Assembly (NCBI GenBank): GCA_903911245.1
Contig: CAIWCR010000036.1
Coordinates: 1-41,512 of the forward strand
From: an uncultured Parcubacteria group bacterium
Lineage (GTDB): Bacteria; Patescibacteriota; Minisyncoccia; UBA6257; 2-01-FULL-56-20
Direction: 5' to 3'
Length of the DNA stretch: 41,512 nt
How positions within the stretch are numbered: position 1 is the stretch's first letter; every line of letters starts with the position of its first letter. Below, in pieces: positions 31,391 to 38,482 of this stretch. The notes below the pieces were generated by a model. The model saw only the letters and a list, made by a program, of their open reading frames with translations, had not been told where the DNA came from and searched no databases. Both the position numbers and the translations under genes were made by a program.

Positions 31391-32269
31391 CTATCCCAAA
31401 AGCCAATCCCAAAAACGCTCGAGAATTCCTTTTGCTTTTCTCTTCGTGCCTTTTTCTTCAAGTAATCGACGGATCTCTGGAATTTTTCTTACTGCCGCCC
31501 GATAGCCAATATCAACCATCTCGTCGGCTTTTTTAAAATCCGAAGAACTATACGCCCCAAGGTCAGGCTCAATAACAACATCAACAAAACGTCCCGGAAT
31601 ATCTTTCTGATAGTCTGCGAGAATATCGATAGCATTCGACACTACATCCAAAATATTATTAACTTTTTTCCGCGAATGCCAACGGGTCACGTGTACACCA
31701 ATCGAAATATCTGCCCCCATTTCCCGCAGCGGCTCAAGTGGCAGGTTTTCGGTAACTCCTCCATCAACCAGCTTTCTGCCGTCCACCTCAACAGGGACAA
31801 ATAATCCAGGAAGACATGCGCTCGCTCGCGCCGCAAGCGCCACTTTTCCTTTTCGAAAAACAACTTTTTCTCCGCTTTCAATATCGGTTGCAACAATTGC
31901 AAGAGGAATACGTGCTTTGGAAATATCCGCCGACCCAACAAACTCCTCTATGATTTTTTCCAAAGCATTATTGGGAACAAGGCCAAGCTTCAAATTCGGA
32001 AACCCAGAAATGGAATACCATGACAACTTTTTCGCTTTTTCGATTAATGCATCAAGCGGTACATCAAATGCATACACGGCAGCGACAATCGCGCCAGCAC
32101 TCGTACCGGAAATACAATCAATGGGAATTTCGTTTTCTATAAGCGCCTTCAATACGCCAATGTGTGCGATCCCCCGCGCCGAACCACCACTCAAGGCAAC
32201 ACCAACACGCGGACGATTCACATTTGCTTTCAATTCTTCTTTCTTGATATTTTTTTTCACGGAAGCCAT
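31391..32269 (-). CDS. Patatin-like phospholipase (RssA type)
   Basis: This 292-residue protein has an oxyanion-hole motif GGSARGIAHIG, nucleophile elbow GTSAG and catalytic Asp in DGGVTENLPL, the full Ser-Asp dyad set. Such proteins are lipid acyl hydrolases, cytosolic or membrane-associated. There is no signal peptide. Its promoter is back-to-back with that of the cis-prenyltransferase; a link to lipid turnover is possible but inferred. Confidence 0.92.
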   Translation of the reverse strand: MASVKKNIKKEELKANVNRPRVGVALSGGSARGIAHIGVLKALIENEIPIDCISGTSAGAIVAAVYAFDVPLDALIEKAKKLSWYSISGFPNLKLGLVPNNALEKIIEEFVGSADISKARIPLAIVATDIESGEKVVFRKGKVALAARASACLPGLFVPVEVDGRKLVDGGVTENLPLEPLREMGADISIGVHVTRWHSRKKVNNILDVVSNAIDILADYQKDIPGRFVDVVIEPDLGAYSSSDFKKADEMVDIGYRAAVRKIPEIRRLLEEKGTKRKAKGILERFWDWLLG

Positions 32270-32275
32270 AAATAC

Positions 32276-32281
32276 ATTATA
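32276..32281 (-). promoter_or_regulatory. -10 box, apparently leaderless, for the patatin
   Basis: TATAAT, 6 nt, then ATG 32269. Confidence 0.7.
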
Positions 32282-32318
32282 ACGCTAAAATCATAATTGC
32301 GAAGACTAATAAAAAGCA

Positions 32319-32324
32319 TATACT
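32319..32324 (+). promoter_or_regulatory. -10 box, apparently leaderless, for uppS
   Basis: TATACT, 7 nt, then ATG 32332. Divergent from the patatin promoter in a 62-bp gap. Confidence 0.65.
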
Positions 32325-32331
32325 TATCGCA

Positions 32332-33039
32332 ATGACTATTCCCAATCATATTGCCATCATCCCTGACGGAAATCGCCGCTGGGCACGAGGACGCGGAATG
32401 GAGGGATCACTTGGACACGAAGAAGGCGCGAAACGATTTGAAGAAATCGCCGAATTTCTATTTCACAAAAATGTATCATATGTAACTTTTTGGGCAGCAT
32501 CGGAAGACAATATTACGAAACGGAGCAAGCACGAAGTACGATTTCTTGTTTCTCTTCTTCAAAAATGGCTCGCGAAGTCATTACAAGAAAAAACATTTGT
32601 AAAAAATAAAACCCGATTCAGAATGATCGGTCGCTGGGATATCCTCCTTGCAAAAGAAAAATCGACGAGCGCACTCAAGGAAACAATCAAACAGCTCGAA
32701 GAAGAAACAAAAGGGTTTTCCAAAAAGAACCTCACCATCCTTTTTGGCTACGATGGTAGGCGGGAAATGACCGAAGGAATTGAAGACATAAAAAAGCGGC
32801 CATCCGAAAAAATAACATATGAAATGGTCCATAAGACTCTCTGGACAGGAGATCTGCCGCTTGTCGATTTTGTTATACGAACCGGCGGCGAACCTCATTG
32901 GTCAGCTGGTTTTATGATGTGGCACACCGCAAATGCCCAATTTTATTTCACAAAAACACTTTGGCCGAACTTCAAAAAAATCGAACTAGAAAAAGCATTA
33001 AAGGATTTTTCGGAGAGAGAACGAAGATTTGGGAAATAA
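32332..33039 (+). CDS. uppS: cis-prenyltransferase, probable undecaprenyl diphosphate synthase
   Basis: This is a 235-residue protein. Conserved regions are IIPDGNRRWA (catalytic Asp), GHEEGAKRF, FWAASEDN and IRTGGE followed by WSAGFMMWH. The family makes the C55 lipid carrier for cell-wall sugars. Deviations: the usual NYGGR is GYDGRREM, and the RxS after TGGE reads HWS with one extra residue before the Phe. These alter the region that binds isopentenyl diphosphate, so chain length or specificity may differ. rpmB follows from its own promoter. Confidence 0.85.
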   Translation: MTIPNHIAIIPDGNRRWARGRGMEGSLGHEEGAKRFEEIAEFLFHKNVSYVTFWAASEDNITKRSKHEVRFLVSLLQKWLAKSLQEKTFVKNKTRFRMIGRWDILLAKEKSTSALKETIKQLEEETKGFSKKNLTILFGYDGRREMTEGIEDIKKRPSEKITYEMVHKTLWTGDLPLVDFVIRTGGEPHWSAGFMMWHTANAQFYFTKTLWPNFKKIELEKALKDFSERERRFGK

Positions 33040-33053
33040 TACCATTGCAAAGC

Positions 33054-33082
33054 TTGCATATGAAAGAAAGCCGTGCTATATT
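33054..33082 (+). promoter_or_regulatory. Promoter of rpmB
   Basis: TTGCAT, 17 nt, TATATT with an upstream TGC extension. It gives a leader of about 65 nt before ATG 33155, one of the longer leaders here, and could hold autoregulatory structure. Confidence 0.75.
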
Positions 33083-33154
33083 CTACCCAATTGCGAGAGG
33101 GAGCATTTCCTTGCCTTGCACCTAAAAAGTATCAACTAACAATCAAAAATCGAC

Positions 33155-33367
33155 ATGAGACAGTGTGAAAAATGTGGAAAAGGCTCAAAGATGGTTGGCG
33201 AACGACGCCTGCTTCGCGGCCATTATAATCCGGTAAACTGGACTCGAAAATATCCCAATCTTCAATGGGCGAAAATTGACGGCTCACGCAAGCATGTTTG
33301 CGTCACCTGTATGAAGACACTTCATAAAGCACCTCATAAAGCTCCAAAGACTGCTGCTGTAAAATAA
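33155..33367 (+). CDS. rpmB: 50S ribosomal protein L28 (zinc form)
   Basis: This is a 70-residue protein. CEKC near the start and CVTC later form a zinc site; NPVNWTRKYPNLQWAKI matches the L28 core. L28 lies near the E site of the large subunit. The tail is Lys/Ala/Pro-rich (HKAPHKAPKTAAVK). The next gene starts 1 nt after its stop. Confidence 0.9.
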   Translation: MRQCEKCGKGSKMVGERRLLRGHYNPVNWTRKYPNLQWAKIDGSRKHVCVTCMKTLHKAPHKAPKTAAVK

Positions 33368-33368
33368 C

Positions 33369-34157
33369 ATGTCCTTCGAAAAACCAGGGACCGAGAACTT
33401 GGAGAAATTCGAAAGCATCAAAGAACTTGAGCACTTCATAAAGGGTGCCGCAGAACGCTGCCGCAATGAAAGTGTTCCCCTCTCTAACGATGGGAGCATC
33501 GACATGCTTGCGTACATGGATATTTATCCTGGTCACGTCGAAGACGATCTCAGAAAGGTCAGAGAAGGAAAGACAAATGCAAAAGATATCCATGAAGAAC
33601 AATTAGGGAGAGACGGAGAAAAACTCGAGATGCTGGCGTACGCGATTTTCGCAAAAAATCTCGGCGAAAACTTTGTCGTCGCCCGATCGGCACCCCATGA
33701 CGATAAAATAAACGGCGTCGACACTATTCTCCTCGATAGGAAAACCGGAAAACTTGTTTGCGCATTCGATGAGGTGGGAGATACCACCGGGAGCGTCTAC
33801 AATGACAAGCTCGAGAAGGTTCAGAGATGTAACCGAGACGGTGGTGCACATCTCAAATACGGCCTCGGACTGGACGAGGAAAAGAAAATAAAACTGATGA
33901 ACGTCAGAAATGTTCCGCTTTTCTATATAGCCCTCCCCAAAGATCGCATCAATAAAGGTATTGCCGAATTCATCCCAGAAGCCGAACGTCAATCCGATTT
34001 CGAGAAAAAACTTTTTGCCTATTTCACCGCAACCATAACCCAACAAATCTCGGGTCTCGAACTTTACGGAAAACTTCATCCTGAACTAAAGGAAAAACTT
34101 TCCGCTTTCAAAAACATGGTAAGCGCCTTGGAAAAGAAGCCGGAAAAGGGAAAGTAA
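33369..34157 (+). CDS. Conserved-looking cytosolic protein of unknown function
   Basis: This is a 262-residue protein with no signal peptide and a charged N-terminal helix. A central block (about 100-145) reads FVVARSAPHDDKINGVDTIL and then DRKTGKLVCAFDEVGDTTG. The spacing of acidic residues around beta-strands recalls PD-(D/E)xK nuclease cores, but the expected Lys is missing, so I do not assign it. The C-terminal third is helical. It is coupled to rpmB (1-nt gap). Two strong hairpins follow. Confidence 0.7.
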   Translation: MSFEKPGTENLEKFESIKELEHFIKGAAERCRNESVPLSNDGSIDMLAYMDIYPGHVEDDLRKVREGKTNAKDIHEEQLGRDGEKLEMLAYAIFAKNLGENFVVARSAPHDDKINGVDTILLDRKTGKLVCAFDEVGDTTGSVYNDKLEKVQRCNRDGGAHLKYGLGLDEEKKIKLMNVRNVPLFYIALPKDRINKGIAEFIPEAERQSDFEKKLFAYFTATITQQISGLELYGKLHPELKEKLSAFKNMVSALEKKPEKGK

Positions 34158-34188
34158 ACTTTCGAAACTCTTATCTTTATTAAAAGAC

Positions 34189-34223
34189 TAATCGCCCATG
34201 CCTCTAAGAAGCATGGGCGATTA
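34189..34223. repeat. Perfect 13-bp hairpin after the 33369 gene
   Basis: TAATCGCCCATGC/GCATGGGCGATTA with a 9-nt loop. No T-run follows on the plus strand, so it is either an unusual terminator or a structured RNA element. Confidence 0.8.
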
Positions 34224-34245
34224 ACATACCGTAACCAAGCGGAGC

Positions 34246-34295
34246 ATTTTCATTTTCAAAGGAACTAAGAAAACCCCTCCTTTGAAAATGAAAAT
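34246..34295. repeat. Perfect 18-bp hairpin
   Basis: ATTTTCATTTTCAAAGGA and its exact complement with a 14-nt loop. A+T-rich arms and no poly-T tail on either strand. Confidence 0.85.
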
Positions 34296-34304
34296 TTAGC
34301 TGTA

Positions 34305-34441
34305 GGGCCGCCGGGAAGTCTCACGTCGCGAGTCGCTATACAGCAACTCGCTCTCACGAACCCATCGGTTCGTGGGCTCCGCCACGGGAAAACTTCCGTT
34401 TCCCCGACCCGTTTCCCCGTTCGATTCCCCGTTCGATTCCC
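34305..34441. other. Structured non-coding region with tRNA-like fragments
   Basis: Contains GGGCCGCCGGGAA, which also occurs at the end of tRNA-Pro. Three hairpins follow: GCGAGT/ACTCGC with an inner GCT/AGC; CACGAACC/GGTTCGTG; ACGGGA/TTCCGT. Two and a half tandem 12-bp units TTCCCCGTTCGA lie at 34413-34441. A frame on the minus strand across it is judged non-coding. Confidence 0.55.
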
Positions 34442-34458
34442 AGCAACAAAAATAAAAA

Positions 34459-34479
34459 CAGCCTCGACAAGCGAGGCTG
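34459..34479. terminator. Terminator of tRNA-Pro
   Basis: CAGCCTCG/CGAGGCTG stem, 5-nt loop, A-runs and T-runs on both sides. It lies 12 nt past the tRNA-Pro 3' end. Confidence 0.9.
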
Positions 34480-34490
34480 TTTTTATTTCG

Positions 34491-34561
34491 TCGGGCCGCC
34501 GGGAATCGAACCCGGTCTAAACGCACCCCATGCGCTCGTACTACCGGTATACTACGGCCCG
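34491..34561 (-). tRNA. tRNA-Pro (anticodon GGG)
   Basis: Acceptor CGGGCCG/CGGCCCG with C1-G72 and discriminator A, as usual for Pro. Anticodon loop ATGGGGT gives GGG with the A32-U38 pair typical of this isoacceptor, and a T arm with GGTTCGATTCC. CCA is not encoded. Confidence 0.92.
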
Positions 34562-34626
34562 TCTATAAGAACTTTGTCATAATAGCGTTTTGACAAGAAG
34601 AAAACAATGCTCAAAAAGATATAAAA

Positions 34627-34778
34627 CAAAAAACCCGACCATAGGTCAGGATTCTTTGTAAATTCCGCTCAGATCTCAGGCGTAACGCCAGATTGGGTCA
34701 GCTCAATTGCAATCCACGGACTGCAATGATTCGCCATCCCTTTTGTAATTGTTTGATCCGAGATCCGACACGGAATCT
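34627..34778 (-). ncRNA. Free-standing structured RNA, 6S-like
   Basis: A transcript of about 150 nt is bounded by an extended -10 promoter and a terminator. It folds as a rod. The closing stem pairs AGATTCCG (34771-34778) with CGGAATTT (34660-34667), and GATCTCGG with CTGAGATC. A large asymmetric bubble has a 3'-side mini-hairpin GGCG-TTA-CGCC (34679-34689). A terminal stem GGGATGGC/GCTGACCC leads to an apical 10-bp pairing ATTGCAGTCC/GGATTGCAAT (34706-34727). This order is that of 6S RNA, which mimics an open promoter for RNA polymerase. No SRP RNA tetraloop is present. No open frame is seen. The identity is inferred from shape only. Confidence 0.55.
34634..34650 (-). terminator. Terminator of the 6S-like RNA
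   Basis: On the minus strand CCTGACC/GGTCGGG with a 3-nt loop, followed by TTTTTTGTTTT. Confidence 0.85.
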
Positions 34779-34784
34779 GATTAC

Positions 34785-34793
34785 ATTATATCA
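34785..34793 (-). promoter_or_regulatory. Extended -10 promoter of the 6S-like RNA
   Basis: TGATATAAT on the minus strand; predicted RNA start near 34778. No open frame follows within the transcript. Confidence 0.7.
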
Positions 34794-34906
34794 TGAGCAC
34801 CCCCGCTCCTGTGAAGTGGATAACATCCATAATAAGCGACAATTTTACTTATTTGTAAAATTCTGACAGAATACCACTTTTCCTTTCAAAAACGCGCTAT
34901 CGGCGC

Positions 34907-34912
34907 TATAGT
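34907..34912 (+). promoter_or_regulatory. -10 box of the PEGA protein gene
   Basis: TATAGT, 13 nt, then ATG 34926; the leader would be about 7 nt. Confidence 0.5.
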
Positions 34913-34925
34913 AAACTTACATTCC

Positions 34926-36260
34926 ATGACACAAAGAATAAGAAAACAGATATTCTATACATTAGTAACCCTCTTTTTCATAGTTGGCGCCCCTGTTGTC
35001 CTCTACTCGCAAGGATGGCGCTTTGACATCGAAACATGGCAGGCAAATAAGGTGGGTGGCATCTTCGTACAATCATCCCCCGACGATGCAAAGATCGAAC
35101 TTGACGGAAGGCCAATAGAAAACAAATCAATGTTTTTCAGCCGCGGTACGCTTATTTCAAATCTTTTTCCGAAAACATATAAGTTAAGCCTTACCAAAGA
35201 TGGCTACAATGCTTGGCACGAAACCGCTGCAGTTTCCCCTTCTCTTGTTGCGGGATTCAAGTACGCTGTACTTGTCCCACAGAATGCTACCACGGTCGCG
35301 GTGGGACCAGTGCAGAATTTTTTTATTGCCAACCACGGCCTTCTGACAATCCAAGACGAAAACGGATTAATCTCTTTCAATAAGGCATCGATAAAAAATG
35401 GGCTTCTCATAGATAAAAATTCTGACGGCAATGCCATTATCGAAAAAAACCTGATAACCGGGAAATACCTCCTCTATAAATCCCAAAGCAGCAGCACCAT
35501 TGATCTTACGGCGATTCTTGTAAAAAGCGGAATGGCCAAAAACGACTCTCTTGATATCTTTTTCGATCCACATGATTCATGGAATATAATTGCCGCCAAC
35601 TCTTCACGAATATGGAATATTGATATCGTTACTACGAAAGCAACGCTCGTAAGAAAAATGGTGATTGGAAAAACGCACAGTACTATCATTGCAACAAGTC
35701 CCTCAACCATCGCATGGACGGAATCAAAAAATCTCGAACCTTCGTCGACGATAACGACGTATGATAAATCTTCAGAAAAAATTATCGCTTCAACGACGCT
35801 CCCTGGAAATAATATCGAAATACAATGGATCAAAGACAATACTTTTGGCTTTCTTCAGAATGATGGGCGTCTCTATCTCTATGATGCCGATTCACAAACC
35901 ATAAAAAAGATAGCAGACGACGTAAGAAATTTTGTTGCGAGCGGAGATGGCTCGTCAGTGGTAACGCTTGAAAATAGAAGTATGGAAATTATTCCGCTCA
36001 GCGACATAAGTGATGATAACTATTACCGTTTCAATCTGCCCGATATTGCAAGTATTCAAAAAGTTTCATGGTACAAAGATAATATGCATCTTTTTCTAGA
36101 ATACAGCGACCATGTGTCATTTCTTGATGTCAAAGATTCGGGGCTTAATAATGTAACAATAATAGGAAGAGGCACGACGCCGCGATACGACGCCAACAAT
36201 AACACACTCTACCTCATAGATCCGGCAAAAAGCCTCATTCGATTTGATTTCCCGGGATAG
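34926..36260 (+). CDS. Membrane-anchored PEGA-domain protein with a propeller-like C-terminus
   Basis: This is a 444-residue protein. The N-terminal helix (about 8-28) is followed by a PEGA domain (about 40-115): GGIFVQSSPDDAKIELDG, GTLISNLFPKTYKLSLTKDG, then Trp-His. The remainder repeats strand patterns with Asp-Gly turns (NTFGFLQNDGRLYLYDADS, WYKDNMHLFLEYSD), consistent with a beta-propeller. Both parts would lie outside the membrane. PEGA domains are beta-sandwiches of surface-layer-type proteins. It has a promoter of its own. Precise role unknown. Confidence 0.85.
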   Translation: MTQRIRKQIFYTLVTLFFIVGAPVVLYSQGWRFDIETWQANKVGGIFVQSSPDDAKIELDGRPIENKSMFFSRGTLISNLFPKTYKLSLTKDGYNAWHETAAVSPSLVAGFKYAVLVPQNATTVAVGPVQNFFIANHGLLTIQDENGLISFNKASIKNGLLIDKNSDGNAIIEKNLITGKYLLYKSQSSSTIDLTAILVKSGMAKNDSLDIFFDPHDSWNIIAANSSRIWNIDIVTTKATLVRKMVIGKTHSTIIATSPSTIAWTESKNLEPSSTITTYDKSSEKIIASTTLPGNNIEIQWIKDNTFGFLQNDGRLYLYDADSQTIKKIADDVRNFVASGDGSSVVTLENRSMEIIPLSDISDDNYYRFNLPDIASIQKVSWYKDNMHLFLEYSDHVSFLDVKDSGLNNVTIIGRGTTPRYDANNNTLYLIDPAKSLIRFDFPG

Positions 36261-36312
36261 AACCCACTGGAAAAATTTTGCAATTTCGATACTATCCCTC
36301 TTATAGAAAAAT

Positions 36313-36335
36313 AGCCCCCGGAATTTCCGAGGGCT
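36313..36335 (-). terminator. Terminator of the 36354 gene
   Basis: AGCCC-CGGAA stem with one mismatch; on the minus strand followed by TATTTTTC. Confidence 0.7.
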
Positions 36336-36353
36336 GAATCACTATTTGAAAAA

Positions 36354-36905
36354 TCATTTCTTGAAAAAAAATGTCGTACCCTGAGGCCATTGCCCGGTAT
36401 AACTAAGATCTCCGGCCCCAAAATTCCATTTTCTATTCTCGAAATATACATTTACCAAGCGAAGCTGACCGGCGTTCATGTCAGGAACATGAAAGACGCT
36501 GAGTCCAACGGTTCCCGTTTCGTGAACAGAGAGTGATCCCTGGCGACCATTTTCTTGTCTCTTTACCAAGCAGAATAGTTCATGAATGGCCGTTCCAATC
36601 TTTCCGTCCCCATTCCAAGAGTTTTTGAATTCGCAAAGAACAATGGAGTTGAAAGCTTTTTCTTTCAAAACGAAGCGGCGGAAAACTACTTGATCAATAA
36701 TCTCCTTAGTCTGAGAGGTTGCCTCAATAGGAAAAAATTCCCTAAAATTCGGCCATCGGTGAAACCGATTAGAGAAAAGGTCCGCGATGTCCAGATCTAC
36801 TAATTCACTCTTTGAAATAATTATATCACCGACCTCCTGTAAAAAGAGCTTCTTTTCGCTGGCAGCATGAGTGTGCTCAGCAGAAATAGTCGATACATTG
36901 TTCAC
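36354..36905 (-). CDS. Hypothetical protein with a GTG start
   Basis: This is a 183-residue protein. GTG 36905 is chosen because AAAGGAGAG lies 7-8 nt upstream, a clear Shine-Dalgarno and the same sequence as before the 31092 gene. The product is soluble, with strands such as FNSIVLCEFKNSWNGDG and VHETGTVGLSVFHVPDM, and ends WPQGTTFFFKK. No signal peptide. I recognise no family. A symmetric site overlaps its promoter region. Confidence 0.65.
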   Translation of the reverse strand: MNNVSTISAEHTHAASEKKLFLQEVGDIIISKSELVDLDIADLFSNRFHRWPNFREFFPIEATSQTKEIIDQVVFRRFVLKEKAFNSIVLCEFKNSWNGDGKIGTAIHELFCLVKRQENGRQGSLSVHETGTVGLSVFHVPDMNAGQLRLVNVYFENRKWNFGAGDLSYTGQWPQGTTFFFKK

Positions 36906-36933
36906 AATAATCTCTCCTTTCTCGAAATGAATT

Positions 36934-36950
36934 TTTCAAATATATTGAAA
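36934..36950. promoter_or_regulatory. Candidate operator upstream of the 36354 gene
   Basis: Perfect palindrome TTTCAA-ATATA-TTGAAA. TTGACT lies further upstream on the minus strand. Operator role is inferred. Confidence 0.4.
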
Positions 36951-37066
36951 TAGCGATAGTCAAAAAACGTCGAAAACAACATCTTTGGACTACGGCTACA
37001 CTATTTTCATGTCAAAGAACTGTATGACTATGGTACATCAGTTCGCGCAAATTTGTCAAATTCAAT

Positions 37067-37155
37067 AAAATTTCTTAGCGACTATATTTTGTTAGCGCTA
37101 AGCGCGTTACAAAATCAAAAGTGCCCATGGTGCAAGGTACGAGCTAAGAAATTTT
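37067..37155. repeat. 89-bp element with 13-bp perfect terminal inverted repeats
   Basis: Ends AAAATTTCTTAGC and GCTAAGAAATTTT. The inside is non-coding and contains GTTAGCGCTAAGCGCGTTAC. A partly similar motif (AATTTCTTAGTGA, CGAGCTAA) occurs near 18793-18815. A MITE-like remnant is possible. The gap 36951-37341 otherwise holds repeat copy 5 only. Confidence 0.55.
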
Positions 37156-37156
37156 G

Positions 37157-37262
37157 TCATCCCGGCACTGAATCAAGTTCAGCATAAACTCCGGTCGGGA
37201 CCCGTGCTTTAAAAATTAAAAAATAAAGCGTGGATCCTCCGGCTAAACCGGAGGATGACAAA
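37157..37262. repeat. Dispersed palindromic repeat, copy 5
   Basis: Begins TGTCATCCCGG and ends with hairpin ATCCTCCGG/CCGGAGGAT then GACAAA. Shares the terminal GGATCCTCCG...CGGAGGATGACA with copy 1. Confidence 0.7.
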
Positions 37263-37341
37263 AGAGGTAAAAACATTGTGCTTCCAAACAACGCTAACGC
37301 AACGCATTCAGTACGCCTTAAAAAATTTAGCAATCTTTGTG

Positions 37342-37695
37342 TTATAACACTACCTCTCCCTTGTCCAAGTTAAAAACATTATCAATACTAATAACTAAAG
37401 CATTCTTCACAGACCAACCCTTACTCTTTCGAATACAAATATCAAAATATTTTCCAGAAGAATAAATCTTTACCCGGCCCCCTATTCTAAAGTAACCACC
37501 AATAACACAGATATTTTTATTTTCCTTAAGATTTTTAATCGTATTAAACATCTGACAATCGGCAACAAGCAAACTACCATCTATAAATCCGAGCGAACCG
37601 ACAATATTTGCGTTGGGAATTTTCTTTTTTGAAGATGTCGCCAGAATTACGTTTTTCCCCTCTCGAAATTCCATTTTCCAATTTTTCTTATTCAT
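37342..37695 (-). CDS. Pyridoxamine 5'-phosphate oxidase-like (FMN split-barrel) protein
   Basis: This 117-residue protein fits the PNPOx-like split barrel: NVILATSSKKKIPNANIVG, then LLVADCQMFNTIKNLKENK (the typical KNLxEN helix) and GGRVKIYSSGKYFD. These small proteins bind FMN or F420 and act as oxidoreductases or heme-degrading enzymes; the actual ligand is unknown. It is at the short end of the family. A TATAGA box lies 7 nt before the ATG with AAGAGG between. Confidence 0.75.
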   Translation of the reverse strand: MNKKNWKMEFREGKNVILATSSKKKIPNANIVGSLGFIDGSLLVADCQMFNTIKNLKENKNICVIGGYFRIGGRVKIYSSGKYFDICIRKSKGWSVKNALVISIDNVFNLDKGEVVL

Positions 37696-37759
37696 CCTCT
37701 TTTCTATAAAATTAATTTATGCCCCTATTGTAACATACCTCTCCATCTTAAGGTCTCCT

Positions 37760-38389
37760 CTACCAGCCCGCCACGATATTTTCTATTATTCCATGTTCCA
37801 ACAAAAAATCTTTGACCTTTTCAAAAATCTTTTTATGCCCTAATGAACTCGGATGAAGGCCATCCCCGATAAAATCAGTCTCCGAAAGCAATCCAAAGAC
37901 GTTAATAAACGGCACATTCTTTTCTTTGCAAAACGTTCGAATTGCAGCGTCGTATTGTTTGATAACCTCATTATCATAAAACGTTATTCCATCCCATTCG
38001 CCCGGCATCGTTTTTGAATCGTCGACATTCGTGAGACCGACGAAAACGATCTTCTCGGCAAATCGTGCTGCACGCAAATAGAGTTCCTCTATATTACCCC
38101 TGAATCTTTCCAAAGATAACTCTGGATTATCCTTTGACCTGAAATAACGTGCATCATTAATACCGATCGCAAAAATAATAATATTTCCGCCGCGCGCTTT
38201 CGCTTCTCTCTCGAATCGCTCAAGTAGATTCGTCGTCGTATCACCGCAGATTCCCATGCTACTGAAATATGCTTCGTAATTATTCTGTTCAAAATAATTC
38301 CGTACACGATTTGCCCAACCGCCGCACTCAGGATCAAATGCCCCCCAGACAATACTGTCACCAAAAATACAAATGTTTTGTTCCTTCAT
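37760..38389 (-). CDS. SGNH/GDSL-family hydrolase
   Basis: This is a 209-residue protein. Block I is FGDSIVWG (nucleophile Ser), block II has GICGDT, block III is GIND, and block V is DGLHPSSLGH with the catalytic Asp and His. No signal peptide, so it is cytosolic. The family includes esterases and deacetylases of lipids and sugars. A TATAAT box 7 nt upstream supports the start. Single-gene unit. Confidence 0.9.
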   Translation of the reverse strand: MKEQNICIFGDSIVWGAFDPECGGWANRVRNYFEQNNYEAYFSSMGICGDTTTNLLERFEREAKARGGNIIIFAIGINDARYFRSKDNPELSLERFRGNIEELYLRAARFAEKIVFVGLTNVDDSKTMPGEWDGITFYDNEVIKQYDAAIRTFCKEKNVPFINVFGLLSETDFIGDGLHPSSLGHKKIFEKVKDFLLEHGIIENIVAGW

Positions 38390-38396
38390 AAAGATG

Positions 38397-38402
38397 ATTA
38401 TA
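38397..38402 (-). promoter_or_regulatory. Extended -10 promoter, apparently leaderless, for the SGNH hydrolase
   Basis: TGTTATAAT, 7 nt, then ATG 38389. Confidence 0.7.
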
Positions 38403-38432
38403 ACAGGTTATCCGAAACAAACGATCTTCACA

Positions 38433-38464
38433 GCAAAAGCTCCGACCATGGTCGGAGCTTTTGC
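38433..38464. terminator. Terminator of the PG-binding protein gene
   Basis: Perfect 32-bp palindrome centred on GACCATGGTC. The T-rich arm serves the minus-strand gene. Confidence 0.8.
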
Positions 38465-38482
38465 CTTTACCGATACACCAGA

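Noticed and set aside
33369..34157. PD-(D/E)xK nuclease assignment
   Set aside because: Acidic residues and strands are suggestive, but the catalytic Lys pattern is not met, so the gene is left unassigned.
34296..34526. Minus-strand 76-residue frame across the hairpin cluster
   Set aside because: It overlaps the tRNA-Pro gene, the terminator and several hairpins, and its composition follows the repeats. Judged non-coding.
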